DNA from: Cladorrhinum sp. PSN259
Taxonomy: Eukaryota > Ascomycota > Sordariomycetes > Sordariales > Podosporaceae
Assembly (NCBI GenBank): GCA_033725935.1
Contig: MU867074.1
Coordinates: 434,001-498,000 of the forward strand
DNA: 64,000 bases
Direction: 5' to 3'
In this document: piece after piece, positions 11,748 to 24,786 of the stretch
Layout: each line of letters opens with the position of its first letter
Numbering within the stretch: the first letter of the stretch is position 1
Position numbers and translations under genes: made by a program
The notes under the pieces: generated by a model
What the model saw: only the letters and a program-made list of their open reading frames with translations
What the model was told of the DNA's origin: nothing
Databases searched by the model: none

Positions 11748-12811
11748 ATTTACAACCCCCCGCCTTCACTCGTTTGACAGCCAGACGGTCCCTTCCCCAA
11801 CTTTTGGCTGAATCCGCAGAGGAACGATTGGCGCAAGTATCCATTCCCGGCGTTAGAGCCGAGCAGATCCCGTCCGTCAGATCCTTGTCTGTGGCGTTCA
11901 TGGTGCGCAAACAGCTGTGGGGACCGAGCAAAAGTTTAAAAAGATATCATACCTTGCCAGCGACGAGATTTGCCTTCGATGTCCGTGAAGTGCCATTGTT
12001 CACTGCACCTGGACTGCCAGCCTTTTAGTGTACACGCTCTTTTTTTGGTCACCCATCAAACAAGGAGCGGAGCTACATCGGCCAGACTACACGATTGGTG
12101 TGGTTGCTTTTACGGAAGACTTACCGAGGTCCTCACCCGGAGTATAGGAAGAGTCCGCGCTTCTTTTAGTCCTTCCCTCTCGTATGAATTTTATTTGTTC
12201 TCTGCAGGTGACGGCCGGTTGGCACCATGGTTGCATCATCCATTGCCAGCTCGACAACGCAAAATCAACCAAGGCAGCCAAACCGGCACCCGATCGTAGC
12301 CCGAGTTCATCATTTCATAGGTGCACCCCGCACTGTCGCGGCTTCCGCTGCAACAATCCCACGTCGGCCAATCTGCTCATTTCCGGAATGACGGACCATG
12401 ACCCCTCCAGCAAGCATATCAAACCCTGGGGAAGCGAAAGGAGGTGAGTGGTCTTGGGTCATCGTTCGTCAACGTCACCACGGCCGTTGTCACCGTTATT
12501 TGAAACAGTTCCCTGGCACGACTGTGATAATCAACACTCAAACGAGCAAAAAAGAAGGTGATGCGCTGTCCGGCTTTCCGAGTTTGGGTTGTGAGTCCAA
12601 GGTACCAAGTTAAGATCTGTCTTTGCCTTTCGGCAGCAAACTGCGGCAATTGAGGACCGACATCCGGGCGAATAGACTGTGTTTAATGCCAATTTATTCA
12701 ATGATTTCCTCATTTTATTGAATCTTGGTGTCGTCCGTGGTCGGTCTGTCCGCCTGTTTCCCCCAGCCTCCTTTTGACACACAAAAGATGGACAACGAAT
12801 ACGGACCGCCA

Positions 12812-12831
12812 ACACACACACACACACACAC
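12812..12831. repeat. (AC)10 microsatellite
   Basis: Ten perfect AC units in the gene-free stretch. A related CA run lies at 15829-15843. Confidence 0.95.
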
Positions 12832-15828
12832 GCTCATACCCGACGCCATATCACCGCCGCCACTTCAAGCACACCTCACTAAAAGGGTATCTAGTTTCTA
12901 ATTCTTTCCAGCCACTAGGTACGCTAGACTAGGCCGAGCGGAACTGATTTGTCGACAGGTCCCATTTACTTGTCAACGTCGCTGAAGACACCAGTTGGAG
13001 CTCTATTTACTTCGAATTATTATAACTAGGTGCTCTAGCAACACGACGGCTTCCCTCTCTCCGCCCGCCCCCATCACCCACGCACATCTGTGACAGTGGT
13101 TGACAGCGAGTTCGGCGGCACTACCAAGAAGGGAAATCCGCGCACTAAGTTGGAAAAAATACATTGGTACCTGACCCAATTTACGTAGCATTGTATCTAG
13201 CACCCAAACCACCTGCGCCATCTGACAAAAGACGATCGATCCTGCTGGCGGCGGAATAAATCCGTCATCATCAGATGTCGGCTGAGAAAAGAGAAGAGAT
13301 TTTTTCGGATGGTGTTCTGACTTACTCTCGCTCTTGATGTCCCGACCCCCAAATATAGGAGCGAGGGCGTCAAAAGGTGCGGAAGCACAGCATAAAAAGC
13401 TCCTGTCCATTGACCAACAAACCTAATAGCTCACACACACCCATACAAATACATATGCGCACACACGGCATATAGATGGCTGTGATGATGAAGCATTACT
13501 TTCTGTGTGAGACTGATTGGTTGGGTTCAGCCCGAGACTGCCGGCTCATTTTTATTTATTTTCTGTGTTCAGTGCACACAACTCGCACACACTCACATTC
13601 TCACAATCCTCGAGCCTAGGGTCGTGATACTACTGGCTGAAAAACGCAGAAATAAAACCTGCTCATCAGCAACCGTGCATGGTATGTGTAATACGGTACA
13701 CCGAGTACGTGTATATTTCAGCTGTTTTGAGCCACTAAGCCACAGTACAAATGGATTTTTTTTTTTAATGCTTTGCGAAGGTGAGCAAAGCCCAACTGCC
13801 GGTCGGTCGGAATGGTATAACTAAGAAAAAAACAAGCAAGGCATTGCCTGCCACTGTGCCTACCGAGTCATGGACCCCTGTTTTGACCCTTGCCGGAGTG
13901 AACTCCGCCTGGTCCCTGTTCGCTGTCTTTTATTTTTCTCTCTCGTAAAGAGAAGCCAAGGGTCGCAAAATTCTCTTTTTTATTGCCATCCGTTGGGCAA
14001 CAACTGAGATACAGAAAGAAAGAAAAATAGTCTGAACAACCGCGTGACCACCTTTCGATTGTTACCTTGTTATCCTGAATGTTTTATTGGTGTTGGAATG
14101 TTGTCCGTCGGTTACAGGTTGGTGGTTGATACCTGATCTTCTCCTCTTTTCGCTTCAGGGGTTTATTCTTTTTTTTTGTCGGCCGTTGAAGGCGGTCAGG
14201 CATTCCCAACAACCCTTGCTTTTCTAGGGGTGGTGTTGACAAAAAGAGAAAAGAAACCCCCACGCGGAACCAATGATTGAGAGTGGAGTTTTCCATTTGG
14301 AAATCCTGGAAATCCGAACTAAACTTGACTTGGGATTTAAATTTACACACGGTGCGCAAGCAAGCTGGAAGCTTTTGCTCAATGGTTACCGTTCACACCG
14401 AAAATACGCCGTACGCTACTACTCTTCCGGTAAATAGACCAAAACAAGAGCACCGCCGAGAACCGACCGGGAATTGTGCAAAAGCACACAACAAACACAC
14501 GGTTGAATAAATACTGAATAAACCCCTTGTCTACTTTTCGTGCTGGGGCCAATGATAGCCCCAGCATGGAGCGTTAATCACGTTGTCTATCCTTCCCTCG
14601 TTGATCTATGACGGCGAGTGATGGGACATGAAGATCTCATTCGGCATCTGTGGTGATCTTTGAGAATCTCGGTGACCAACACAGGAAGAAGACGGATGAC
14701 TCGGCCGAGAAAAATTAGAATTGGCAACAAAGAATTACACCACCACCGATTAACGAAGTACTTCGACCTTCTACATACAAAGATAAAATGCTCGATGGAA
14801 TAAACCGAAATACATACCTATTTCTGGTGGGGCGAAGCCTTGGATACAATTCCTTCTGCCCAGGCGAAGGCGAACTGTTTCAAGGTCTCAGAGAAAGACA
14901 ACCAAAGGACAAAGAAAAAGAGCCCGACAACCCGTGCCGTAGATATATTTGCCGATGAGACATACTTCTTGCCTTCGTACTCGCTGCGTATTCCATATAC
15001 AGGCACAAACAGACGTACGGACGGACGGAAAAGTAGACCGACGGGCTTACATTTTTGTGTGGCGTCGGATTTTTTTTAATTTTCTCGTTCACAATCATCA
15101 AATCAAGAAAAAATAGATTTGAAAATCATCAGAACACGTCAACAAAAAAAGAACAAAGAAAAAACTGTGCCTTTTTGCCTCTGTAGACTCGCATTTTTTT
15201 TCTCCTTGGTCTCTGGTTGTTTTTTTACTTGCGCGCGTAACGGTGAAATAGCCCGCTTACTAAACCCAATCGTCTTCATTTATCGCCTGGCGGACGGACA
15301 AATGTAAAACCAAGAGAAAAATGACGAAATGGTCCGTCCATGTATTTGTTTTTTTCCCTCTCTTTTTGCCACGGCGGGCGTCGGGTGTTCGCGATGTTAG
15401 GGTGAATCAAGGGTTTGCTAATCCCGACGGGATTGAGTGGATCAGAGAGGGAAATTTTTCTTCTCTTCATGTCACGTTGGTGATTTTGGAAGAATGATGT
15501 TTTAAAAGAGAAAGAAAAAATAATTATGAGTGATGAATTGCTTCATTTCCCATTTCGGCCGGCAAGTGGAGGGGAAATCCTACAAGTGGTGGGTGTGTTC
15601 TTTTGTTGATTTTGGCTTTTCTCCAATTTTGCCCCCCCTTTTATTTTATTTTTTCTTGTCTCTTGTCTCCAGAAATTTCCTTCTTTCTCGGGACGGGACG
15701 AAATCTGTGTTCCCGTACTGTGTGTGTGGATTTACTGTGGCGACCCTTCCCTTGTACCTACCTTCCCCCCGGGCCTGGTAAAGTAAAAGTAAGGGAAAAT
15801 AAGAAGTTTACGATTTGGACAATGATTC

Positions 15829-15843
15829 CACACACACACACAC
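15829..15843. repeat. (CA)7 microsatellite
   Basis: Short perfect dinucleotide run in the gene-free stretch. Confidence 0.9.
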
Positions 15844-17618
15844 GCGGGCTTTTTCCGATCTCGTCAAATCTTATTGAATCGAAAAGTTTATTTTCAAAGT
15901 AAGGCGTGGTAAAATCGTGGTTCGCTCTCTCTCTGTCTCCAAACCTTGGAATCAATGACAAGACGATCCGGTTTTCTTGGGATTTCCCGAGATGTGAGAT
16001 GCGGCAGAACCATGGAAGTCTAAAAAGCCTCATGCGCGCATATACGAACAACCTTGATGGCTGAATTTTTTTGGTTTTGTTTTTTTTCTTTCTGAGCGTC
16101 ATCGACTCGAGCATCAGTTGCCAGCCAGCTGCTGGGGATTATAGCCATCATTCGTTTCGGGGTTGCCCCCGACTCTCGCTCAAAGAGACGCCGAGATTGT
16201 CCCTTGCCTAGTCTCTTTCTTGCGCCGAGAAAAATTGATTTCGATAGCAAGATCTTGGTAGCTCCTGAGTGTCCGAGAGGCCACCGGAGTCGCCGACCGA
16301 GCAGTGCCGAGATCTCTCGGTCCAGGGGCGGGGGGTTAAGGACGCGGTCCGGGCTTTTCTATTGACAAGCTTGGCTCGAAGGGATTGAGAAATGGCAAAT
16401 ACTCAGCTGGACATGGAATTGGTGTTGATTGGTTGCTTCTTTCCTTGTTCCGTAGAATGAGGCAATGAGGTATGAGATGTGTCATGAGCTGAACTTGCTT
16501 CTGGTCATTCTTTGAGTCTAGACCTCGCGGGTCTTGAGCCTAATCTGAAGTTGGAAAGGTATTGAGAAGCAGAAGTAAACCCATTCTATCGAGCTGAAAG
16601 TTAGACAGACACCAGGACGTGTTCAGGATAGCTTGGAATACCAATGCTCTTGGTGCTTCCAGGTTGTTAGACTCCCACGCTGTCCATAGTAATGATTTAC
16701 CAGATTCTAGAGTCAAGGAAAGGATTCATCTTCGGATCTGTGAAATGAATGAAGCGGGTTGGTATCTCTAGGTGTTGGCAGTATATTGGTTCCGAGAGAT
16801 CTCTGAATCACGAATGTGTGTTACTATCAAATTTCTTTGCTTGCTGGTAAAGTTGCATATCATGAGTTGAAAGTCGACAACACGACACACTGTGCATTAG
16901 GCCGGAACAGGCATCTGAATCTCCATCATACAGAAACTCAATGACAAGCCCCAAGCTAAACCGGAACATGAAGGATCCGGAATCTTGCAGTCCTCTGTTC
17001 AGCTGGTTAAATGAAGCCTTACACGTTGTGTGGAATTGGAAGGTTCGATAGCTGTTTACGGACCAAGGAACGCCAACAAGATCTCCCTGGCAATGATTAC
17101 AGTGCTTGGCTTTCTGATATGGTGATGTTTAAGATAATCATCTCACATCACGAATACCCATTAGTTCTGAGGACAAAACGACTCAAAACTTGGATCAAGA
17201 CATCGCTGCGGTGTTCTGTATATGTAGGGGTGATAGCACGCGTAGTCAGTCTTCGGTAATAACCAGTTCACTGAGATATTCCAGACAAACTCATAGTTGT
17301 TACGTGTTTCGAGGCAAAGAAAGTGCACTCTTCTACAGAGTCAGATTATAAAAGGTTTGTGATTCAGTGGCAGCCAATTGTTTGGCTCGGATTCGGGGCG
17401 TACGAGTTATTGATAGTAAAACTCGATAGCCTGTTCATTTCCTCGAAGCAACATCTGCATGTTTGATATCGAAAATCTGTTCAGAGCGAACACTTATCCT
17501 CAGTCGACATTTACAGCAAAGCAAAAACACCACGACGGGTGACACAACAAACTGCTGTCAAGCATGGATATAAATCACACCATAGCATACTATATCTTTT
17601 GCTCCAAGGATTTCTTCC

Positions 17619-20520
17619 TCACTTCTTCCCATAATAACCCTCCATATCCAACCTGACCAGCAGCTGCTCAACCGTAGTCTCCCCTTTCCTCCCCTTACTC
17701 CCACTCGCCATCCCTCCTCCAGCCGACACTTTCTCGCTCAACCCTCTCAAAACAGTAATAAACAGCCCAACCTTCTTCCTAAAAATCGCATATGTCTCCT
17801 CAGGCGAATCAAGTAACTCCCCCTGCTTCCCCTTCAGATGCGCCTCGGCCCTCCTAATCCTCATCACCTTAGCAAAACTCAACACAATCCCAAATACCTC
17901 CTCCAATAACTTCATAACCGGCGCCTGCCTCTTCCTCAACAACAGTACACTCATGATCTCATCTAACACCTGATCCTGCTTATCCCTCACCGTATCCGGA
18001 CTCATCCCACCCTCTTCACCACTAACAACATCCCTCTCAACCCCATCCAGCCACTCCTCAAACCGTCCCCAAGGAGCTTTAACCCCAGTCTCAAAGAAAT
18101 ACCCCGCGACCTGTCCAACAAAATGCTTCGCCTCCCTAACAAATCTCAACACCGCTTTGTTCCCTTCTTCCTTTTCACCAGTACAAGTATCTCTAAACAA
18201 ATCATCAACGACCCAAAGCATCCTCAGCACCCTCAGGAGCACCGCCCAAATCCTATCATATTTAACCAAAACGCCCGGACTCATGACCACGCTTAATCCT
18301 CTCGGAGTAGAATAACTCAACCTCAAAAAGTCCAATGCTTCCAACCCATCAGGATTCATACACATGTCGATTTCTTCCTTTGTGAGATCACCCCTGACAG
18401 CAAAACTTAGGTCACCTGGTAGTGACTTGACCTTTTCTTTCCTTTTGCCGTCAGGCGGCTGGTAGGAATCGACCAAAACACCCATTAGCACCAGTCTCAG
18501 CTCAGAACTAGCCGGCGGCCACGCTTTCCTCCTTCCTCCCATGCGTAATCCCATCATGCCGCCAGTCAATGCTACGCCGGTTTTACGTTCTGCTGTTGAT
18601 ACTTCGGGGTCGAATAGTGCGTGGGAAAGGCGAGAGACTAAAAGGCCGTTTGAGAGTAAGAAATACTGACGGAGTAGGTCTATGTGGAGCTGGAGTTGGT
18701 GTTGGGTGAAGAGTAATGTCATACAGGCGCGGTTTATGAGCGTTGATTGGGCCTTGATGAGTGGTGAGAAGGATAGGAGGGGTATGAGTGAGGAGTGAGG
18801 ATCTAGCTGGGTGGTTGTTGAGTCTGTGGAAGAATAAAGATGGGAGCAAAGGAGGGAGGTGAATTCGTCCAGGTCAGAAGGGGTTGTGATGGGCCTGGGA
18901 GGCTGGTTGAGTTGTTCGATGGAGGTTAGGATTGAAGACGTGATTTGATCGGTGGGTTTGCCGAATATCGAGAGATCAGGAGCACCAGTAGCAACAGGCG
19001 AGCGAGGAGAAAGGTGTTGTTGGCCCCGGAGGGTACCTTTAAGAGCGCTGGCGACGGCGTCGCGGTATTTGTTGACTCGGGATTCCAGTTTTGATATGGC
19101 TTCCCACTCGAATTGCCATTCTAGTTTTGGAGGTGTCGTCAAGTCAACAATGTCTGGTCTCGAGAGTGGGTGGTCGGGATGCTGTTCCCGTAGGAAGCGG
19201 ATGTTTCTTCCTGTTTCGAAGATACTTTGAACGAGATCTTCGGGTACGAAGGTAGGAACTCTTCGATGGTCGAGGAAGTAGTCCGCCTCTTCCAGCTCAA
19301 ACCCTTGATCGTCTATCCACATCTTATCCGCGACCTTGACGAACCCTTTGCCTGTCCCCTTCTTGGTTATGAGAATCCCCTGCTCGTTCTTCACCCCTAT
19401 CCATTCTTCGACAAATTCGACCCAAGGTCTAGAGACAATACGGAGTACCTCACGCGTTGCTACTCGTACGAGTCCGTTGCGGTATTCCGCGGACTGGACT
19501 TCCTCGAAGAGACAGGAGAGCATGGCTTCATCAGTCTTCTGAGGAGCAACCTTCTTTACAAGGTTCTTGAAGTAAGAAAGAACTGACTGCACCGGTCGGA
19601 CGATTGCTTGAAGCTGAACAATGGACCTGACATTACGGCTGCGAACGCTGAGCTCGGAACGAACTGTGGCAACAAGACGATCTATAACACCGGCCAGGGC
19701 GATTCTTGTCGGCGTAGAGGATGTCGCGTATGTGGACTCGGAAAAATACTGGAGATGTCTTATACAGTTTCCGCAGTCGAGGCAAAGCTTGTCAAGTGCC
19801 CTGACCAAGTCCAGCGAGAGCCCGGAAGTCCTTAAGCGAGGTGCTGTTTTGACGAACGAATTCTTTGGCTGGTCCCAGGTGAAGAGAAGGGAGCTTCTCC
19901 CAAGCGACAGTGTCAGGAGACAGGCACAGTAAGACGCGTTGTCCAAGATGTCTCCCGTGTCGTCATTTGGGTCCTTTCTATTTGACACCAGGGCATCAAA
20001 AACAGCAGGGCCGGCCTCACTGATGAACATTGGTGAAAATGAGCCGTGTTCAAATTTCTCAAAGCCCTCCCACGTTTTGTACTCGGGAGTCTTGACAGGA
20101 TCAGGAAGAAGCCAAAAGTCGTCATCCTCCATTGTGACATCAGGCTCATAGTCGACCTCTGTGGCACCAGCATCAGACTGGGGTGGTGGCGGAATGGGTT
20201 GCTGGGCAGCCAGCTCCTTCAACATAGAGGGTAGCTTGAAAAAGACATCATCCTCGTCGATGGTGAGATCGATATCAAGATTCAGCGGCTTTAATTCCTG
20301 ACTTTCAAAAGTTGCGATCAAGCCTTGTGGCGGTGCTGCCGTTGAACGTTAGCAAGATTGAGAAGACAAAGCATAAACAAACAAAGCACTTACCAGTTAC
20401 ATCAATCTCAAAAAGGGGGTTTTGTTTGTTGATATCCCGAATAGTCTTGTTCAACCAGCTGCATGGTCGCCAGAAGTCGGGAACCGCAAAGAGGTCTGAG
20501 AGATCCTCCTCATGAGCCAT
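17619..20520 (-). CDS. Gamma-tubulin complex component (Spc97/Spc98 family, GCP5/GCP6-like)
   Basis: Structural subunit of the gamma-tubulin ring complex, which nucleates microtubules at the spindle pole body and other sites. Exons 20520-20394 and 20335-17619 give 947 residues. The 58-nt intron has a CTAAC branch. Family marks are the N-terminal F-DALV block (SEAGPAVFDALVS), PWVEFVEEWIG around residue 360, the ADYFLDHRRVPTFV segment, and a C-terminal GCP domain ending with KVGLFITVLRGLSEK and LLVRLDMEGYYGKK. Length and divergence fit the GCP5/GCP6 group rather than the better-conserved GCP2/GCP3 (inference). N-terminal residues 45-105 are acidic and Pro-rich. The gene is divergent from eaf7. 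Within the coding region, codon choice shifts between the halves, with many ACC/CTC/CCC-type codons in the C-terminal half. Confidence 0.82.
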
Positions 20521-20962
20521 CTCTTCTGCAGCAGAGCTGATAAGAAAAGGCTGCTGAGCCTATTTGATATCAACATGAAAATGTACCATGGATGGTGTGT
20601 TGATGAGGGGTACCATAGTAGGTGGTGCAGGTGGGTGCCCAGTGTAAAAGCCGGGGACGAGACGGATGGGAAAGTGGGACGCGCTACCCGGCACCCGTTG
20701 ACACGCGCTGAAGCCGCCTACCTAAGTTGGCCCCTGCCCCGCGCAACAATCCCTGAAAGTTGTACTGTATGTAGGTAGCTGCAGAGCGCCACGGCATCGC
20801 TAAACTGATCACAGGTTCCATGGGATCAACTTTATTCTCTTTCAAGCCTCACCCATTTAAATTTTAGACGCAACATTACATATATTCGAGATTGAACGTC
20901 AATTGATAACTCTTCGAGAAGCACTTGAGATAACCGCCTGGTGACCACAGAGACGAGCGACA
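20521..20962. promoter_or_regulatory. Shared divergent promoter, gamma-tubulin complex gene and eaf7
   Basis: 442 bp separate two divergent start codons, so both promoters lie here. No classical TATA box is obvious. Short repeated ggtaggt/gtaggtgg blocks occur near 20610-20630. Confidence 0.5.
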
Positions 20963-21884
20963 ATGCCACCTAAGAAGAAGGGCGGGCGCGCAAGCACCCA
21001 AGCTGCAGCGACCCCAACCGACGATGCAATGGACGTCGACACTCCAGCCGCTTCGGAGACGCCTGCCCCTCCACCAAAACCGAAAGAAATCACAGACCCA
21101 TGGACCGACGATCAAATAGCTTCGCTCTTCAAGGGGGTCATTAGATGGAAGCCTGCAGGTAGGTCGGACTGCTCAGAATTGGTCACACTTACACAGATGT
21201 GCTGACTTGGCGTTTTCAGGAATGCACAAGCACTTTCGCATGATCGCGATCAGTGAGCACCTGCGGAACCATGGCTTTCACCCCGAACGACACCCTCACA
21301 CACGCATACCCGGTATCTGGAAGAAGTTGAGCGATTTCTACAGCCTGGAAGCAGTGGACGAGCGAGAGAACTCGATGGACCCTCCTGAAGAGCCAGGTCA
21401 GAAGCGCCGATATCTCGATTTCGATCTGCCATGGTCAGAGTTTGGCGACTTGAAGATGGAGAGAGCACGTGCAGACCCGAGTGAAGCACCCAGCAGTCCT
21501 CCTCAATGGGACCCCAATGGCCCGACACACGGCGGTGACGGCAAAAAGCGAAGGCGCGGCGCCCTGGCAGAAGGCAACACAAAGACCCGCAGCAGTACTG
21601 TCGAAGACACTGACGACGAAACTCCCGCCGCTAGCCCCGCGCGGAAGACGACCAGAATTGGGAAGAGTACAAAGCGTGCCTCTAGCAAGGGCCGGAAAGT
21701 CCAGGAGGAATCGTCAAGCCCAGAGGAGAGTTCGGAGGAAGAAGAGTCCGGTGAAGAGGAGGAAGAGGAGGACGAAGATGGAGAGACCGGCACACCAGCT
21801 TCCAAGGGTAGATCGACAAGAGGTCGCGCTGCCGGTAGAGGAGCGAGGGGAAGGGGTAATAGGGGTCGAGCCCGAGGTAAATAG
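20963..21884 (+). CDS. EAF7: NuA4 histone acetyltransferase subunit Eaf7 (CT20/MRGBP family)
   Basis: Non-catalytic subunit of the NuA4 acetyltransferase complex; with Eaf3 it forms the TINTIN module. Exons 20963-21158 and 21220-21884 give 286 residues. The CT20/MRGBP domain covers about residues 45-120: PWTDDQIASLFKGVIRWKPAG, then MHKHFRMIAISEHLRNHG, then IPGIWKKLSDFYSLEA. The domain is interrupted by the intron and rejoined in frame at KPAG|MHKH. The start MPPKKKGG is followed by a short disordered Ala/Pro segment. The C-terminal half is disordered: basic patches, a Glu/Asp-rich run at about 230-255, and a GRG/RG-rich tail, as in other fungal Eaf7 proteins. Confidence 0.93.
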
Positions 21885-22447
21885 GCACAACCTGGAGGGC
21901 AGCTTAATGGACGCTCAGGTGGGCGGCTTAGAGAACGACCTAGAATAGACCCAGATGCAGACTCAACAGCAGTTCCAGGAGATAATGCAGTGGGAGATTC
22001 GGAATAGGAGCCGGATGGGGTCTCTGAGGGCTATTATTTCCGAGTACTATCATTTTGGGGGAGTGTTATTCGGAGGACAGCCCAGTATATACTCCCTAAG
22101 AGAGGTAACTGAGTTGGAGGATTAAATGGATAATGGAATAAGCGTACTGTAGTTTTACGGGCGGCGTTTAGGGGTTAAAGTGATACCCTGGTACTGAAAA
22201 GCGTGTTTAGGGCAAAATATAGACATTAGAAATCATGCGAAGCCCCATCTTGGTTCCTTTTCGAGTAATGCCTCTCTTTGGATATGACTGGGACTGGGTG
22301 ACATGTGTAAACAAAGACCCCGCCAAAAAAAATAAGCCCCGCATTGCGAATGACATGACGCGCCAGGAAGTGCACAGCAGGTCCAACGCAAGCTCCCCGC
22401 AACACCAAGCTTTGTTGACATTCGAGCTTGTCAACAAAACGCACCAG
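21885..22447. other. Intergenic: eaf7 3' flank and ask1 promoter
   Basis: 563 bp between tandem plus-strand genes. No gene seen. A plus-strand ORF running past the eaf7 stop is a frame shadow of the eaf7 coding sequence. Confidence 0.6.
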
Positions 22448-23926
22448 ATGTCTCGTCCTAGCTCGGTTGTGGCTGGAAGGCCTCTGACGCTGACTGAGGA
22501 GCTCGAGAAACTTGAACAGTCCATTACGCTTACTCTTCAAGGTTCGGCTTGCTGCGTCCATAGATCAAATTTATTTGGGAAACACTAACACGGGGCAGAA
22601 ATCGACCATAACTTCAGCAAGGCCCACCGCATTGTAACGACCAGCATTCTTCCTCTTGTCGAACAATATGGCGAGCACTCACGTAACGTCTGGGAGGCGA
22701 CCAAGTTCTGGAAGCAATTCTTCGAAGCCTCAGCAAATGTCTCCCTCTCGGGCTACGAAGAGCTCGCCAACCCTGAAGACAGCACCGCCATAACAAGTCA
22801 GGAGGAGGGAGAAAGCTCAGTAGTAAATGAGAACACTGGTGAATATAACACCCCTCGTCAGCGGCACGACCGAGACGACACTTCACATCACCAAGCAGAC
22901 CAATCGTCTGCCATCTACGACTCGGTCCTGAGCGACGATAATGGTGATCTTAGCGGGAGCACCCCTCGTCCACCAGCGACCAAGACCATCTCCTCTTCCC
23001 GTCAGCCCCAGCCCGCCGGCTTCTCCTCCCCATACGAGGCTCTTAGACGCGAGTACAAACAGACCCCAACTAGCAAGCCCGCCAAGGGCAGAGCACACTC
23101 CCCGTCGCCAATCAAAGACGAGTTTGACGAAGACGACACTTCCATCCTATTTCAACAACATACCGCCCGCCTACCAGACATGAGCATGCATTTCCACCAT
23201 CGTCCCCAGAAATCAGAAGACGACCTCGATTTTCTCAAACCCTCCAATAAGGACCCCCTCCTCCACCGTCTTCAAGACAAGAACTACCGTATTGCCGCTA
23301 CCCCTCACAAGGCAACTGGCGTATCACCAATCAAGTGGAAAGTCACCGAGAAACCTCCTCAGCCTACTGCGACACCTAAACAGGCTGCTCCTAGACCAAT
23401 ATGGGAAGACTCACCGCAATCATCACCGGAGATTGCCATGCCCCAGTTACGGTCTGCAGCATTCCTATCACCTGCCAAAGTGAGAGCAGCTACCTATAAC
23501 AGGGGAGGAGGCAGAGCCGGAGCAAACTTTGGAGGACCTAGGACACCAGGTGTATCAGTTCAGACTCCGGGGTTTACAGGTAAAGGCAAAACGAAGGATG
23601 TGTATGCCGGTGATGAAGTTGGATGGAAGAGCGATGACGATGAGGAAATGACGGAGGACTTTGGAATGGGCGGGATGAGTCCGCCAAAGACTATTCAGTT
23701 TGCGCTTCCGCCTGGGAGATTATTGCAGACTCCTGGTAAGTTACCCAGACTCTTCAACAATGGATGGGATGCATGCTAATATGGAGTGTGCGATACAGCA
23801 AGGGAAGCAAGCAAGAAGATCGTCGAGAATATCATGTTGACGGCGGGTGAATTTGAGGGAGAGAGTGAGGAGTATAGTCCTACTGTCGTGAAGATGAATC
23901 ATGATATTTTGGATGATACTTTTTAG
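22448..23926 (+). CDS. ASK1: DASH/Dam1 complex subunit Ask1
   Basis: Outer-kinetochore protein of the DASH (Dam1) ring that couples kinetochores to spindle microtubules. Three exons (22448-22541, 22599-23735, 23799-23926) give 452 residues. The conserved N-terminal Ask1 region runs from about residue 12 to 75: LTLTEELEKLEQSITLTLQ joined to EIDHNFSKAHRIVTTSILP, then VEQYGEHSRNVWEATKFWKQFFE. The rest is disordered and rich in SP and TP sites, as expected for a target of Cdk1 phosphorylation in the yeast orthologue. A short conserved-looking C-terminus follows (AREASKKIVENIMLTAG). The first donor is GTTCGG, a weak site; the acceptor is preceded by a good CTAAC branch. Orthology is confident. Confidence 0.92.
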
Positions 23927-24486
23927 AAGGGCTGAGCTTTTTGGTTTGTTTTTTCGGTGAGAGGAGATAAATACACAGTTCACATAGGTTTTTATCATGT
24001 GCAAATAGGATGGGAAAAGTTACGGGGTATCGGAAAGAATTGGTTATTTGTTAAAGTCCTACAAATATCCACCACTTCCTTCCTTGGCCTCAGCCCCTTT
24101 TCCCTGTTTGAGAAATAGTATTTGTGTCCCTTCTCCAAACGAATAAAAAGAGAAAGATGTTTCTATCCTCCTTTCCAACAAGGAACTTAGTAGTTCCCTT
24201 TCCAGAAAAAAAAAACAGTGGTATTGCAAATGCGTGTTCATCATCCCATATCTGAAACGAATCCTTGAGATATCACCTCCACGCGCAAACTTCATGTCAA
24301 GCCGCGCTTTCTCTTCCTCCTCCTCCTACTGAGCCATTATTATCATTATTTTCGGGCTCTGTCATGGACTAGGTGATCTAGCCCATGACTGGTATGTATG
24401 CAAACCCTCCCCCCACCTGAATGAGGCCCCCAGGACTTTCAAATTTTCGAACTGTCTATCTCCCGAGTAAAAAAGGATTTTTGTTT
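23927..24486. other. Intergenic between convergent genes
   Basis: 560 bp between the ask1 3' end and the 3' end of the small Ser-rich ORF. AT-rich, consistent with two 3' UTRs. No gene seen. Confidence 0.55.
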
Positions 24487-24705
24487 CTAGAATCCCATCC
24501 TGATCTGAGCCTTCATGAGATCCTTCTGCTTCTGTCTGTCCTTTGCTGAAGCCTTGCCGTTCGTGAAGGAAGATTCGGTCATCTTGGTGTTATCGTGGGA
24601 CTTGAGCAGGGAGGAAGAGCTGGAGAAGGTGGAGATTGAGGCTGTCTCTGCGTTGGAGGTGGAGGCCGAGGTAGACGAGGTGGAAGAAGTCTGATGGGAG
24701 GACAT
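24487..24705 (-). CDS. Small Ser/Thr-rich protein of unknown function, 72 aa
   Basis: I do not recognise this protein. The reading frame is open from 24786 (99 codons), but the Met at 24705 (MSSHQTSSTSS) is the preferred start, because the preceding 27 residues are only Thr-rich text from a TGG/TTG-rich leader. The body is Ser/Thr-rich, followed by a polar segment (KMTESSFTNGKASAKDRQ) and an end that looks ordered and helical (KQKDLMKAQIRMGF). The lysine-rich amphipathic C-terminus is what makes it look like a real gene rather than a chance frame. No membrane segment or signal peptide is seen. Confidence 0.45.
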   Translation of the reverse strand: MSSHQTSSTSSTSASTSNAETASISTFSSSSSLLKSHDNTKMTESSFTNGKASAKDRQKQKDLMKAQIRMGF

Positions 24706-24786
24706 TTTGATTGGGTCTGTTGGTTGGCTGGAGATTGTTGAGTGAAGAATGGTTGTGGTGTTGAGGGTAGAAGTGGTGGTTGTCAC

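Larger units (their letters stand above)
6931..17618. other. 10.7 kb gene-free stretch upstream of the C2H2 factor
   Basis: No ORF here shows a recognisable family, a conserved-looking domain or a plausible exon chain. The longest reading frames (235 codons at 7380-8087 plus, 162 codons at 11540-12028 plus) are low-complexity and read as chance ORFs in GC-rich DNA. The stretch is upstream of the minus-strand transcription factor and downstream of the gamma-tubulin complex gene. Contents include imperfect gatgc-type repeats at 7222-7252, two G-quadruplex-type tracts (7467-7489 plus strand; 11712-11747 minus strand), CA-rich leader-like DNA at 9730-9910, an (AC)10 repeat at 12812, and long T and A runs at 13.7-16.1 kb. 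It could hold an extended promoter and leader for the factor, non-coding RNA, or decayed sequence. I cannot tell these apart by eye. Confidence 0.55.

Noticed and set aside
11540..12028. 162-codon plus-strand ORF
   Set aside because: It includes a Pro run from the C-rich tract and no recognisable fold.
21469..21948. 159-codon plus-strand ORF running past the eaf7 stop
   Set aside because: Shifted frame over the Glu/Lys/Arg-rich eaf7 C-terminus; basic low-complexity text only.
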